Shown piece after piece: positions 16,383-25,012 of a DNA stretch of 64,000 bases. Made by a program: the position numbers and the translations under genes. Where the stretch lies: positions 1,054,001 through 1,118,000 of the forward strand of contig NZ_OU015319.1 of NCBI RefSeq assembly GCF_907163125.1, read 5' to 3'. Within the stretch, counting starts at the first letter, position 1, and each line of letters begins with the position of its first letter. The notes below the pieces were generated by a model. That model was not told the DNA's origin. It saw only the letters and a program-made list of their open reading frames with translations, and searched no databases. Origin of the DNA: Cloacibacterium caeni. Lineage in GTDB: Bacteria; Bacteroidota; Bacteroidia; Flavobacteriales; Weeksellaceae.

Positions 16383-17183
16383 ATGACAAAATCCTTTGAT
16401 GACATAACCCTACGAAATATATCTGATATTATATCAAATATACTGACACATACGAAAATTACAGAACATTTATCAGGTGCTGGTATTTCTCAATCTCAAT
16501 ATGGCACAAATAAAACAGACAGATTGTTTTATGCTTTAAAAGAAAGACAAGCACAAGACAGATGTGGAAATAATGTATTGGCATTTGTTGTTAGATTATT
16601 AAATCCTAAAAGATATAATTCCGAAGATGAATTTGAAAAAGATAGAACAACTATCAATGAGAAACTTGTTTATGAAGGGATAGAAATTGATAAAAGTGGA
16701 CAGCCCCGACAAGTTGATAAGGCGAAAACTATTTCGGAAGCAAAAAGCAGGTCACTAAAAATCAAAGAAAAAGTACACGGAATTGGAGTTCATTCAGAAA
16801 TTTTGCCTTATTGTGAAGCTGAATGGTTAAAGGAAAATTATTTTCACGCTATACTTGAAATTACGAAAAGTGTAGCAGAGAGGCTTAGGCAAAAAAGTGG
16901 CTATACTTCAGACGGAGCAGATTTAGTTGATGATTGTTTTGCGTTGGGAAAGGACAAAAGACCTATGCTTGCTTTCAATACTCTGAAAAATCAAAGCGAA
17001 GAAAGTGAACACAAAGGTTTTGGAAATTTCTGCAAAGGATTTTTTTCTATGTACAGAAATCCAAAAGCACACAACCCCAAAATATTGGAAGATACCCAAC
17101 TTTCACAAATGACAGAAGTTTTGGTTGTAGCAACAATTATTCACAACAAACTTGATAACACTTATAAAACGGGGCTTAAATAA
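16383..17183 (+). CDS. TIGR02391 (Ymh) family protein, candidate defence cargo
   Basis: 266 aa. The C-terminal half has the TIGR02391 signature: a helix with YFHAILEITKSVAERLRQKSG, a GF..FCKGFFSMYRNPKAHNPK block and a final helix (MTEVLVVATIIHNKLD). The family has an HEPN-like look with the RNxxxH-type segment RNPKAH and is often found near restriction and abortive-infection genes, but its activity is not established. AT-rich base use against the G+C-richer tra genes, and its own terminator directly behind, mark it as inserted cargo. Confidence 0.75.
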   Translation: MTKSFDDITLRNISDIISNILTHTKITEHLSGAGISQSQYGTNKTDRLFYALKERQAQDRCGNNVLAFVVRLLNPKRYNSEDEFEKDRTTINEKLVYEGIEIDKSGQPRQVDKAKTISEAKSRSLKIKEKVHGIGVHSEILPYCEAEWLKENYFHAILEITKSVAERLRQKSGYTSDGADLVDDCFALGKDKRPMLAFNTLKNQSEESEHKGFGNFCKGFFSMYRNPKAHNPKILEDTQLSQMTEVLVVATIIHNKLDNTYKTGLK

Positions 17184-17185
17184 AA

Positions 17186-17219
17186 AAAATCGGATAGCTC
17201 AAAAGGTTATCCGATTTTT
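17186..17219 (+). terminator. Terminator behind the TIGR02391 gene
   Basis: AAAATCGGATAGC pairs with GGTTATCCGATTTTT, with A- and T-runs on either side, so it may work on both strands. It begins 3 bp after the stop codon. Confidence 0.8.
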
Positions 17220-17336
17220 CGTTTATGGCAAAAGTAAAAAGCCAAACACTGCCTTTCAACGCCAATCAATGCAACCTTTCCCAATCCTGCAATAAGCCTT
17301 TATAAATTCGACTTCCACAGAAAAAATGAGCAAACA

Positions 17337-17648
17337 ATGGAAGTTATTGCAATACAAAAAACCGCATTGGACGGAATGAAGAATGACCTAAGGGAACTTT
17401 TGGAAATGACCGAAAATGCCACACGAAAATATACCCCGATTTTCAAAGAGGAGCAATGGCTCGATAACCAGGAAGTGTGTTTGATGATGAACATTACCAA
17501 ACGGACTTTGCAGACCTACAAGGACAAAGGCTTATTACCATATTCCAAACTGAACCGCAAGAATTATTATAAACGCTCGGACGTACAGGCTTTACTCGAA
17601 GCCGGACAGCCGTACAATACCAACGACAATGGATTTACTGACGAATGA
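17337..17648 (+). CDS. Helix-turn-helix (excisionase-type) DNA-binding protein 1
   Basis: 103 aa. An N-terminal helical region (about residues 1-37) precedes a MerR/excisionase-type winged helix (EVCLMMNITKRTLQTYKDKGLLPYSK, then YKRSDVQALLE). Proteins of this kind control excision and transfer in Bacteroidetes ICEs. It overlaps the next gene by 20 bp, and the two are paralogous. Confidence 0.8.
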   Translation: MEVIAIQKTALDGMKNDLRELLEMTENATRKYTPIFKEEQWLDNQEVCLMMNITKRTLQTYKDKGLLPYSKLNRKNYYKRSDVQALLEAGQPYNTNDNGFTDE

Positions 17649-17928
17649 AACGGAAGAAATCATCGCCCATCAGGAAATGATAATGCAGTTGAGAAACCGT
17701 ATTGAAGAAATATTAAAAAATTACCGTCCTGTAATGAACGGAGAAATATACTTGTCGGGCGAAGATGTGTGTAGGCTGTTACATATCAGTAAACGGACTT
17801 TACAGCAATACCGTGACGATAATATCCTGCCGTATATACAAATTGGGGGTAAGATTATTTATAAGGAAACGGATATTCTGACCGTCTTAGAACAGAACTA
17901 TATAACCAATGACAGACATTGCTTCTAA
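17629..17928 (+). CDS. Helix-turn-helix (excisionase-type) DNA-binding protein 2
   Basis: 99 aa with the same architecture as the preceding gene: N-terminal helix, then DVCRLLHISKRTLQQYRDDNILPYIQIGGKIIYKETDI. The recognition helices differ while the scaffold is alike, suggesting tandem duplication and divergence. It is probably a regulator of excision or transfer. A structured region of about 110 nt begins 95 bp downstream. Confidence 0.8.
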   Translation: MDLLTNETEEIIAHQEMIMQLRNRIEEILKNYRPVMNGEIYLSGEDVCRLLHISKRTLQQYRDDNILPYIQIGGKIIYKETDILTVLEQNYITNDRHCF

Positions 17929-18022
17929 TTAATTTGGTTCTGACTATGTTTCAACGGAAGGACTTTAGTATATTTGCTATGTAAAATATAACAATACTTA
18001 AAGTGTTTTTGCTTTAGGTCTT

Positions 18023-18136
18023 GGTACTGAAAACTGGTAATTTTTTGTATCCCCAAGACAATAAGTAAGAACGCTCACGTCATAGGCGTGGGCGCTCGCT
18101 TATTCGGGGATTAAGGCGTACCAGTGCCTCAGTATC
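18023..18136 (+). ncRNA. Strongly folded candidate RNA upstream of the receiver-like gene
   Basis: Nested complementary segments form one long rod: 18023-18030 with 18129-18136, 18033-18039 with 18119-18125, CCCC at 18051-18054 with GGGG at 18106-18109, 18060-18065 with 18099-18104, and CGCTCACG at 18072-18079 with CGTGGGCG at 18087-18094. Only two G-U pairs are needed in the outermost and innermost helices. The + strand is assigned because the next gene, at 18203, is on it. A leader RNA, a trans-acting RNA or a DNA-level site (for example oriT) are all possible. The family is not recognised. Confidence 0.5.
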
Positions 18137-18202
18137 GGTAAGTGTGGTTGCCTGCGCTTCTTTTTTTTGTGCAGGGCTACATCAACTCAAAAAAGTAATG
18201 AT

Positions 18203-18652
18203 ATGGAAACTGGTACAGCACAACAAAAAATTGCCCTCGCCTTTATCAATGATAAAAGCCCGATTTTGGATTTGACCTGCAACGACCTCGTTGCTTCAGG
18301 AATTGAAGTATTGTTCCGTTCTGAAAACATTGAAGACGGACTATCTCAATTACCAGCATTAAAAACACTTCCCAACATTTGTATTATTGACCTTGATTTT
18401 TACAATAAGAATGTGCTGGCACAGCTTCAAGAATTGAGAACACAATATCCAACCATTAACCTGATTGCACATAATGATATTGATGCAGAAAAAGCCGTAA
18501 AACCTCTTTTGGAAATTGGTTTTACAGGTTATTTGCTCATTGGTAGCGATACGGACGATTTTAAAAAAGCTATTGATGTTGTTACCAATGGCGGTAGATA
18601 TTTTAGTGTGGGAGTAGCGGAAATTGCACAGGAATATTTCAGTAATAAGTAA
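18203..18652 (+). CDS. Receiver-domain-like protein without output domain
   Basis: 149 aa from the ATG at 18203 (METGTAQQKIALAFINDKSP). An in-frame ATG at 18167 would add twelve residues from the structured leader and is less likely. The fold pattern is CheY-like: IALAFINDKSPI, NICIIDLDFYNKNVLAQL with the putative phosphoacceptor Asp, NLIAHNDID, and VTNGGRYFSVGVAE, which resembles the end of the receiver linker in NarL-type regulators. The HTH output domain is missing. The role is unknown, and regulation of transfer by protein interaction is possible. Confidence 0.65.
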   Translation: METGTAQQKIALAFINDKSPILDLTCNDLVASGIEVLFRSENIEDGLSQLPALKTLPNICIIDLDFYNKNVLAQLQELRTQYPTINLIAHNDIDAEKAVKPLLEIGFTGYLLIGSDTDDFKKAIDVVTNGGRYFSVGVAEIAQEYFSNK

Positions 18653-18871
18653 CGTTCCGATTATAATAGTATAAAATATCTGTTCTAATCAAGCGGCGTT
18701 CTTTTGCTTCTTTTCTTTGGTCGCTTATGTGAAAAGAAAAGAAGTCATTGCATACCTAATCATTGGGATAATGAATATCCCACACAATAATGTCGCAACC
18801 TGTTTGGTAAAAGGTAGAGAAAGGAAATTGTGTAGCGGTGCATTTTGACAAAGGGGTTGCACCGATTTGAT

Positions 18872-18914
18872 GCAAAAAGACTGTCCCGACCATCGGGAGG
18901 ATCTGTCTTTTTGC
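18872..18914. terminator. Bidirectional terminator between convergent operons
   Basis: GCAAAAAGAC pairs with GTCTTTTTGC, with an inner CCCGA/TCGGG stem. It lies between the receiver-like gene (+) and the PRTRC ThiF gene (-). The rest of 18,653-18,930 holds nothing else I can name. Confidence 0.75.
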
Positions 18915-18930
18915 CGCCCGACTTTTCGGG

Positions 18931-19740
18931 TCAGGCGACTTTTATCGGGTGGGTGCGGAAATCTTTCAGATTGTGAAAAAATCCTTTGTATTCAGTCATT
19001 CCCCTGCGAAATAAGTTCCACAGCAAAGAACAACCCATTTGGGTTAATGAGGAATTGATAAACAAGTCCTGGTGTTCCAACGCTTCGGCAAGTGAGCAAC
19101 TTGGCGTGTTATCCTCTTGTTCGGATTGCTTCAGCAATTCGCCAAATTCATCGGTAACAAATGGCAGGCTTGCCACCGTTTGGTATTTCTCTGAATTGGG
19201 TTGCTTTATCTCTCCGATAGTAGATAGTAGCACTTGTCCTGTATCTTGGCTGTTGCCAAAATCCAACCAATATTTCGGCTCATCTTGGTAGTGTCTGCGG
19301 TAACTTATTTCTTTAAGAATTTCAGCAACGCCAAACCTCGCCTGTACATTGTCCACACAAGTAATAGTAATGATTGCCCTTGCTTTTTCGGGTATTCTGC
19401 CAAACTTGTCCTTTTCAAATTTTACCGTTTCGGCTTTCCAATTTGTACCGATGCAACGATTGATACGGTTTATCAATGCAACCGATTTGTACAATCCTGT
19501 TTCACTTTCAAAAAAACGCTGTCTGCCTAAATTGGCACTCGTGATAACATCATCATCCCAAAGGCGGACTTGCAACCCTGCGTGTCCCAACGCTATCAAG
19601 CTCTCGTTTATTTCCATTAAAGCGGTCAATACTTTTGAGCCTGTGCCACCTGCCCCGATAAGGTTTACCGAAATTGGGTTTGTCGGATTGAGCAGATAAT
19701 TGTCCGTAAAATGGATTGCTGTTTTTGCTGTATTCATCAC
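18931..19740 (-). CDS. PRTRC system ThiF family protein
   Basis: 269 aa. An E1/ThiF-type Rossmann fold is shown by SVNLIGAGGTGSKVLTALMEI (residues 24-44), VRLWDDDVITSANLGRQRF with the typical Asp and Arg, and IITITCVDN. This is the ThiF component of the PRTRC cassette (ParB-Related, ThiF-Related Cassette) found on plasmids and ICEs. Adenylation activity is expected from the fold, but the substrate is unknown. It is the last gene of a minus-strand operon beginning with ssb and overlaps the B gene by 4 bp. Confidence 0.87.
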   Translation of the reverse strand: MMNTAKTAIHFTDNYLLNPTNPISVNLIGAGGTGSKVLTALMEINESLIALGHAGLQVRLWDDDVITSANLGRQRFFESETGLYKSVALINRINRCIGTNWKAETVKFEKDKFGRIPEKARAIITITCVDNVQARFGVAEILKEISYRRHYQDEPKYWLDFGNSQDTGQVLLSTIGEIKQPNSEKYQTVASLPFVTDEFGELLKQSEQEDNTPSCSLAEALEHQDLFINSSLTQMGCSLLWNLFRRGMTEYKGFFHNLKDFRTHPIKVA

Positions 19741-20459
19741 AATAGATTTTTAAGGGTTTTGTTATTCTTTTTTAATACTTCTTTCGGAAAAGGTTTATCA
19801 GTATTGATAAGGTCTTTCCAAAGGTTTACAATGTTTTTTTTCGTGAGGTTCTCGCATAATGAATGGCTGAAATAGGAATTAAAAAAATAATGTTCCCACG
19901 CCTGTGTAAATTCCTCAACCGAAGCCGAATTTTTAATATCAATACTAACAGTACCCATACATACATTGCCCTTTTCGTAGATATTGAAGAAAGGTGCGTA
20001 ATGCAATGGCGTTTTCTCGGTGGGTCTTCTGTCGCTTGCCAAAGCAAATACAGTAAGACTGCTTTTGCTCGCTAACCAAAGCATTGGCGGTACTTGTGCC
20101 ATTCCGTTGGATATGCCCAAACTATCCACAAAATACAGTTGTCTTTGCTGTGCTTTGGTGTACCATAATACTATACCTTTTTCAGCATTTGGATTGATAT
20201 GCAGAATGTTTGTAGGCAATATTCCCTTTGACTTTAAAAAGGCTGTGTTCTTTTCTTCATCGGTCTGTAACGCCTTTGCCAATACGTTGGCTTCTTTTAC
20301 GGTCAATGGGTGGGCATTGATAGGCGTTCCGTTGCTATCCATATCGAAATGCTCCACGTACATTGCTGTATCTGTTCCTTTGGTTTCATAGAAAACCAAA
20401 GCGGATTTTGGATAGTATAATGTGCCGAAATCTTTGGTTATGTCGTTTACGGTGTTCAT
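19737..20459 (-). CDS. PRTRC system protein B
   Basis: 240 aa. It has the PRTRC B pattern: FGTLYYPKSALVFYETKG near the N-terminus, a middle IVLWYTKAQQRQLYFVDSLG segment, and MLWLASKSSLTVFALASDRRPTEKTPLHYAPFFNIYEKGNVCMGT, which is conserved in the family. The function is not known. It overlaps both neighbours by 4 bp, so it is translationally coupled to ThiF. Confidence 0.87.
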   Translation of the reverse strand: MNTVNDITKDFGTLYYPKSALVFYETKGTDTAMYVEHFDMDSNGTPINAHPLTVKEANVLAKALQTDEEKNTAFLKSKGILPTNILHINPNAEKGIVLWYTKAQQRQLYFVDSLGISNGMAQVPPMLWLASKSSLTVFALASDRRPTEKTPLHYAPFFNIYEKGNVCMGTVSIDIKNSASVEEFTQAWEHYFFNSYFSHSLCENLTKKNIVNLWKDLINTDKPFPKEVLKKNNKTLKNLL

Positions 20460-21622
20460 TTTTCTGTTGTTTTATAGTTATATAATAAGTAAGAAAGGTC
20501 ATCCAACAATTCAAACAGGCGATTTTCAAAATCAAGGTTGCCTTGTGTTATTTTACTGCCGTCAAATGCTTTGCAAATGGTCGGCTCTTCCATTTTTCCG
20601 TATTCGTTGAACTCATTGTTGATGCTTTCGGAAAGGCTTTCATATAGCCAACCTTTGGTATCTGCGATAAATGAAATGTACTTTTCCATTCCGATTGCTT
20701 CGGTTTCGTAATCATCGTCATAAGGGTCTTCTTCGGGCAATGGTGCGTTTCTAAAAAAAGTTGCTTTCGGATATTCAGTACAAAGGGCAAACGCATTACA
20801 CGCTACCTGCCAACATTCCCTGTCGAACGTGTCAAGGCTTTTAAATCGGTTCAAACGCTGTTCAAATATCTTTAGATTGCTTCGGTTAAATAACTTTTGT
20901 TCTATCCTGTCGCCAATATATTCGGCATTTCTCAACTCACTTCTATATGTTTCTGTTTCGTCCGTTTCCTCGTCCTGTTCTACCCAATCTTTATGCGTTT
21001 CATACAACCAATACAAATAGCTGTCTTCCTGCCTGTAATACGGCACATCGGCAATATGGTACAGATAACTGCATACCGATACAAGTAGCTGTGCGGTCTT
21101 TTTACGCTTCGGGTCTTTGAGCATTTTAAAGAGTGGTGCAATAGGAATATAATACAAGGTTGTACCTACATTATACCTTTCCTCACTTACAAAAAAGGTT
21201 TTCTTACTATCCTGTACCAATTTGAAACTGTCCCAATTTATGTTGGTACGTTTTACTTTGGTTTCCATATCCCACATAGATAATACTACATTGTATGGAA
21301 ACTCAAAATCTTGGGTTTGCATCGGTTCAATGCTGTAATGCTCGGCAAGTCGGGAAAGGGACTTGTAAAAATCCCTCTCCGTTTTCTGACAAGCCTGTAC
21401 GGATTGTGCTGTTTTCAGTTTAGGCAGAAACGTACACTTTAGAATACCATTGGTAGCATTGCTATCGGTACGGATTTCTGCTTGTCTTTCTGCACTTGGT
21501 TTGCGTCCTTTGGTCTTTGTAGCCAATTTGCGAACTCGCCCAACTGTCGGTGTAACTGCTGTTGTCGTTTCTGTTCGGGTATATTGATTGTTCCCGATAT
21601 GATGTTGCGTTGCATAATTCAT
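20456..21622 (-). CDS. PRTRC-cassette-associated protein of unknown function
   Basis: 388 aa. A basic, Thr-rich N-terminus (about residues 1-60, with RVRKLATKTKGRKPSAERQA) precedes a helical domain (VVLSMWDMETKVKRTNINWDSFKLVQDS, LLVSVCSYLYHIADVPYYRQEDSYLYWLYE) and an acidic C-terminus. Position between PRTRC C and B suggests a cassette member, possibly the protein F type, but I cannot confirm the family. It overlaps gene B by 4 bp. Confidence 0.7.
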   Translation of the reverse strand: MNYATQHHIGNNQYTRTETTTAVTPTVGRVRKLATKTKGRKPSAERQAEIRTDSNATNGILKCTFLPKLKTAQSVQACQKTERDFYKSLSRLAEHYSIEPMQTQDFEFPYNVVLSMWDMETKVKRTNINWDSFKLVQDSKKTFFVSEERYNVGTTLYYIPIAPLFKMLKDPKRKKTAQLLVSVCSYLYHIADVPYYRQEDSYLYWLYETHKDWVEQDEETDETETYRSELRNAEYIGDRIEQKLFNRSNLKIFEQRLNRFKSLDTFDRECWQVACNAFALCTEYPKATFFRNAPLPEEDPYDDDYETEAIGMEKYISFIADTKGWLYESLSESINNEFNEYGKMEEPTICKAFDGSKITQGNLDFENRLFELLDDLSYLLYNYKTTEK

Positions 21623-21639
21623 CGTTTTAAAATTTTGGT

Positions 21640-21858
21640 TTAACCTTTCGTACCCATTACGCTCTCAAATTTGTACTCTACCGCATCGTCTTTTATCTGT
21701 GGTGCAGATGCTTTTGCCGTTGTCAAAATCGGGTACATATTGGCGTAAAAATTCATTACGGCTTCCACGCTCCAACGTGGCTCTGGGTCGGTCAGTCTGA
21801 TGTCCTGTTCTTTGTCTTTGAGTATGAAAACTCGTTCTAATTGCGTTGCTAATAACAT
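21640..21858 (-). CDS. PRTRC system protein C
   Basis: 72 aa. The sequence ERVFILKDKEQDIRLTDPEPRWSVEAVMNFYANMYP is the classic PRTRC C signature (IRLPDPdP..s.eev...Ya..YPeL). Function unknown. It sits between PRTRC E and the 388-aa gene, 17 bp from the latter. Confidence 0.88.
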   Translation of the reverse strand: MLLATQLERVFILKDKEQDIRLTDPEPRWSVEAVMNFYANMYPILTTAKASAPQIKDDAVEYKFESVMGTKG

Positions 21859-21885
21859 AACTTTCTAATTTTGGGGTTAACACTT

Positions 21886-22488
21886 TTATTCTTCCTCGTC
21901 CGCTTCATCAATAGGATAATCGGCAGTAACTTCTTCCACCTTTGGCGGTTCGGGTGTAGCTTCTTCCATTGCTCCGAAAAGGCTCGGTGTTGCGAACTTG
22001 TCGGACAATGAAGTTTTGCGTTTGCGTATCTCGTCCGCTTTTTCGGGAAACTCCGTTATATCGGGTACTTTCATCCACGCTTCGCGGAACTTGCCCTCTT
22101 TCTCCAACTCGTCAGCCTTTACCATAGCATCTTTAAATTTCTTGTCTTTGGCTTCTTTTTCCTTTTTCTCCTTTTCTGCTTTTTCTTTCTCGATTGCCGA
22201 TTGCTTTTTAACTTCTTCCAATTGCTTTAAGAATTTTTCCATATCCACCATTAAGCCCGATACCTTTTGTATAGGTGTGGTAATCTGTTCAAAAAATCCC
22301 TCGTCAAACTCTTGGGGTGTGGCGTTAAATGTCAATGGGGGAATAAGGTTTTTGGCACTATCTCCGCATTGTTCGTTATTGAGCAATACTGTTACGATTA
22401 GGTTGCTTTCTATTCCTTTTGAAATGTTCAGTTGCAATACTCCTGTAAAGTCCAACTGCTGTATCTGATTGAAAAAATTTGTGTTCAT
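21886..22488 (-). CDS. PRTRC system protein E
   Basis: 200 aa. The N-terminal domain (FFNQIQQLDFTGVLQLNISKG, IPPLTFNATPQEFDEGFFEQITTPIQKVSGLM) matches PRTRC E. A Lys/Glu-rich coiled coil (about 95-145) and an acidic tail follow. Function unknown. Confidence 0.85.
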   Translation of the reverse strand: MNTNFFNQIQQLDFTGVLQLNISKGIESNLIVTVLLNNEQCGDSAKNLIPPLTFNATPQEFDEGFFEQITTPIQKVSGLMVDMEKFLKQLEEVKKQSAIEKEKAEKEKKEKEAKDKKFKDAMVKADELEKEGKFREAWMKVPDITEFPEKADEIRKRKTSLSDKFATPSLFGAMEEATPEPPKVEEVTADYPIDEADEEE

Positions 22489-22500
22489 CGTTCTTTGATT

Positions 22501-22695
22501 TTAATTGTTGTTTAACCGTTTTTTGATTGCTTTTAGTTTCTCGTATATGTCCATCCAATAGGCATTTTGCCTTTTATCGAAGTCTGAAAAACTTTTGTCC
22601 TCGTGGCTATACCCTGTATTTCGTTTGGCAATACAGATAGCTTCTTTTAGGTCGGTTACTTCAATTTCGTAACCGTTCAAATCCGTTATTTTCAT
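22501..22695 (-). CDS. Small hypothetical protein of the PRTRC operon
   Basis: 64 aa, charged and probably helical (LKEAICIAKRN, YWMDIYEKLKAIKKRL). No family recognised. It lies 12 bp upstream of the PRTRC E start and 14 bp below its upstream neighbour, on the operon strand. Confidence 0.6.
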   Translation of the reverse strand: MKITDLNGYEIEVTDLKEAICIAKRNTGYSHEDKSFSDFDKRQNAYWMDIYEKLKAIKKRLNNN

Positions 22696-22709
22696 ACCTG
22701 TTCTAATTC

Positions 22710-23048
22710 TTATTTAGTGATTTCCGCTATTTGGTCAATCCTGCCGTAAACAATACTTCTAAGGCTTGTTTTGTCGGGGGCGTTGTATTCTGCCCAACTG
22801 CCGTACTGCTTCACTACATAGGTTTTCAAAATATCCTCAAACCCGAAGCGATAACCCATAAGGGGTACGGCTCTTTTGAAGTAGGCATTTCGGTTTACTG
22901 CTTCCGCAAGCCAATTTTTTTCTGCTCGGCTCAACTTGTCGCTTTTGTTCAGTTTTTCCCTTAGTAGGTAAACCTTTGCATTTTGCAGGGTTTCCAATTC
23001 GGGAACATCGTAGCGTACAAACTTTGTGGCTATTGCTGTCGTTTCCAT
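22710..23048 (-). CDS. Hypothetical protein of the PRTRC operon
   Basis: 112 aa, soluble and basic (SRAEKNWLAEAVNRNAYFKRAVPLMGYRFGFEDILKTYVVKQYGSWAEYNAPDKTSLRSIVYGRIDQI). The pattern recurs as a conserved unknown in Bacteroidetes ICEs. No function can be assigned. Only small gaps separate it from its neighbours. Confidence 0.65.
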   Translation of the reverse strand: METTAIATKFVRYDVPELETLQNAKVYLLREKLNKSDKLSRAEKNWLAEAVNRNAYFKRAVPLMGYRFGFEDILKTYVVKQYGSWAEYNAPDKTSLRSIVYGRIDQIAEITK

Positions 23049-23065
23049 TGTATCTGCTTTAAGTG

Positions 23066-23449
23066 TTATGAATTAGTTTCAGCATCGGTGTATTTTCCAT
23101 TTTCATAGTAGCCTATAAGCCGTTCCCAAAGCCGTATTAGGCTGTCGGTATCTACATAGAAATACTCTGTTCTGTTGCAATAGATGATGTATATAGCTTC
23201 ATCCCTGTATTGCGTTTCAAGGCTTTTTTCTTTAGCCATACTTTTGGCTTCGTCTATGGTTTTTGCTTTCATATTCTGCTGTTTTGTATCGTTATCAATC
23301 TTTACTATATCCACAATGGCACATTCGGGACAACCCTCTACGGCTGTTATCTGCTGTATTGCTCTCTGCTTTCCGCTAAGTGATACTACTGTCAGCGTTA
23401 CTTTGCCTGTGTCGTGTTTCAGCGTTGCTTTATAGGTTTCCATTGTCAT
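23066..23449 (-). CDS. Hypothetical protein of the PRTRC operon
   Basis: 127 aa with two parts: a beta-rich N-terminal half (YKATLKHDTGKVTLTVVSLSG, with a CPEC pair at about 40-43) and a C-terminal helical part rich in Tyr. The two Cys are too few for a zinc ribbon. Start could be Met1 or Met3. Function unknown. Confidence 0.6.
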   Translation of the reverse strand: MTMETYKATLKHDTGKVTLTVVSLSGKQRAIQQITAVEGCPECAIVDIVKIDNDTKQQNMKAKTIDEAKSMAKEKSLETQYRDEAIYIIYCNRTEYFYVDTDSLIRLWERLIGYYENGKYTDAETNS

Positions 23450-23501
23450 AGCTGTTGTTTATAATAGGCTACCACCGATTAAGGCGGTAGCCTGTGGTTA
23501 T

Positions 23502-24575
23502 CTAATTAAGGTTTAGGATTTCCGCACCGTCCAGAGCAAATGCAGTACATAGTTCAAATGCTTTCTGCGATTTGAGTTGGGCAGTACCACCCAATACAAT
23601 GCTCTGCAACTTGGCTTCGTCATTCTTGTAACTCCTTACATTCTGATAGTAGCCTGTCACAGAATTGTACGCTCCGAACAACGTACCTTTGGTAGTGTCC
23701 ATTTGTTGGGTGTCGCTTATCATAGCATACGCAAAAGCATCCTCAACGACATTTTTGAACACGGTGGAAATTTCATCTTCCGCACCTTTTTTGATTAGGT
23801 CAAGCGTTTCCTTATTTGGGCAAAGTGCCAACTGTATTAGCTTTCTTACTTCTCGGTCTGTTACCTTTACTTTTGCCCATTCGTTGAAAATGCCCTCTAA
23901 TTGGTTGCTCAATGTGTTGGCAAGTCCCATAATCTTGTGAGCGTTCTCGATACGTTGTTTTGCTCCCGAAGTGTGCTTGATACGGACTACATTGGTCATA
24001 CTGCGTAACGAAGCATTCAGCGTGTTTTGGCATACAATACGGATAGGCGTAAATGCGGCTGTGATACTTCCGCTACCATCGTGCGAAGTGGTTAGGAAAA
24101 TGTACTTTTCCGTAACATCATCGCCATTGCCTACACGGATATAGTCGGGCAATTTGGCTGTGATAAAAACACGTTCTCCGTTGCCTAACGCTCCTGCGGT
24201 TTCGTACAGAATGCCCTCGCCACCGCCTACAATGGCATCAAAGAAATTAAAGGCTTCACGGTTTTGTACGATATGGTAATCCTTACCGACTACGCCCAAT
24301 ACTGCATTGTTATCGGTGCGTATGTTGGCGAAATAGTTAGGTACTTCTAATTCGCTACTGCCTATCTCTATGCCGTTGGTGGTTTCGATAATGCCCGAAC
24401 CTTTGGTAAATAGTGGGGATTTTACGACTTCGTAATCTAACCCTGCGTATTTGATTGCTTCCTCACTTGTCGGGTATTGTTCTACGATTTGACCTAAACC
24501 GTGCCACGCTTTTTGTTGTACGCTAAAAAATGAATAACGTCCTGTTCTCTCGTTGAAATTGATATTATGTGCCAT
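23502..24575 (-). CDS. DUF932 (phage/plasmid-like) protein
   Basis: 357 aa. Features of the DUF932 family are clear: AWHGLGQIVEQYPTSEEAIKYAGLDYEV near the N-terminus, IRTDNNAVLGVVGKDYHIVQNREAFNFFDAIVG, and FTPIRIVCQNTLNASLRS in the middle. DUF932 proteins are widespread on plasmids and phages with no settled function; links to DNA maintenance or anti-restriction have been suggested. It lies directly downstream of ssb. Confidence 0.87.
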   Translation of the reverse strand: MAHNINFNERTGRYSFFSVQQKAWHGLGQIVEQYPTSEEAIKYAGLDYEVVKSPLFTKGSGIIETTNGIEIGSSELEVPNYFANIRTDNNAVLGVVGKDYHIVQNREAFNFFDAIVGGGEGILYETAGALGNGERVFITAKLPDYIRVGNGDDVTEKYIFLTTSHDGSGSITAAFTPIRIVCQNTLNASLRSMTNVVRIKHTSGAKQRIENAHKIMGLANTLSNQLEGIFNEWAKVKVTDREVRKLIQLALCPNKETLDLIKKGAEDEISTVFKNVVEDAFAYAMISDTQQMDTTKGTLFGAYNSVTGYYQNVRSYKNDEAKLQSIVLGGTAQLKSQKAFELCTAFALDGAEILNLN

Positions 24576-24619
24576 AATGCTTAAAATTTGATGTTTAAAA
24601 AATGATTGAATACTCGTTG

Positions 24620-25012
24620 TTAGAATGGGAGGTCGTCATCTGCTCCCTGTGCAGTAAAGCTGTTGTTCTCGGCTTGTGCAGTAGCCTGTATGGTTTCGGC
24701 TCTCTTACTACCTCCGTGCAGTTTGATTTGAGAGGTATGAAAGTTCAGCCCCGAATGTGCTTCGCCGTTTTTGCCTATCCACGCCCTTGTGCTTATTCTG
24801 CCTGTGAGTTCTACCAAAGTGCCTTTTGTGAGTAGGCTTGCCACGTTTGCAGAAATCCAATAGGCACAATCGAAATAGGTTGTTTGCTCTATTCGTTCAC
24901 CTTGCTTGTTTTTGTAGCTTTCATTGGTCGCTACTGAAAAGTTTACTACCTGTTTTTCGTTCGACAATGTGCGTACTTCCGCATTTTTTGTCAGTCTTCC
25001 GATAATGTTCAT
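24620..25012 (-). CDS. ssb: Single-stranded DNA-binding protein
   Basis: 130 aa. The OB-fold reads MNIIGRLTKNAEVRTLSNEKQVVNFSVATNESY, followed by TTYFDCAYWISANVASLLTKGTLVELTGRISTRAW. It ends in the acidic, hydrophobic tail DDDLPF needed for partner binding. ICE-encoded SSB coats transferred single-stranded DNA in the recipient. It heads the minus-strand PRTRC operon. Confidence 0.92.
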   Translation of the reverse strand: MNIIGRLTKNAEVRTLSNEKQVVNFSVATNESYKNKQGERIEQTTYFDCAYWISANVASLLTKGTLVELTGRISTRAWIGKNGEAHSGLNFHTSQIKLHGGSKRAETIQATAQAENNSFTAQGADDDLPF

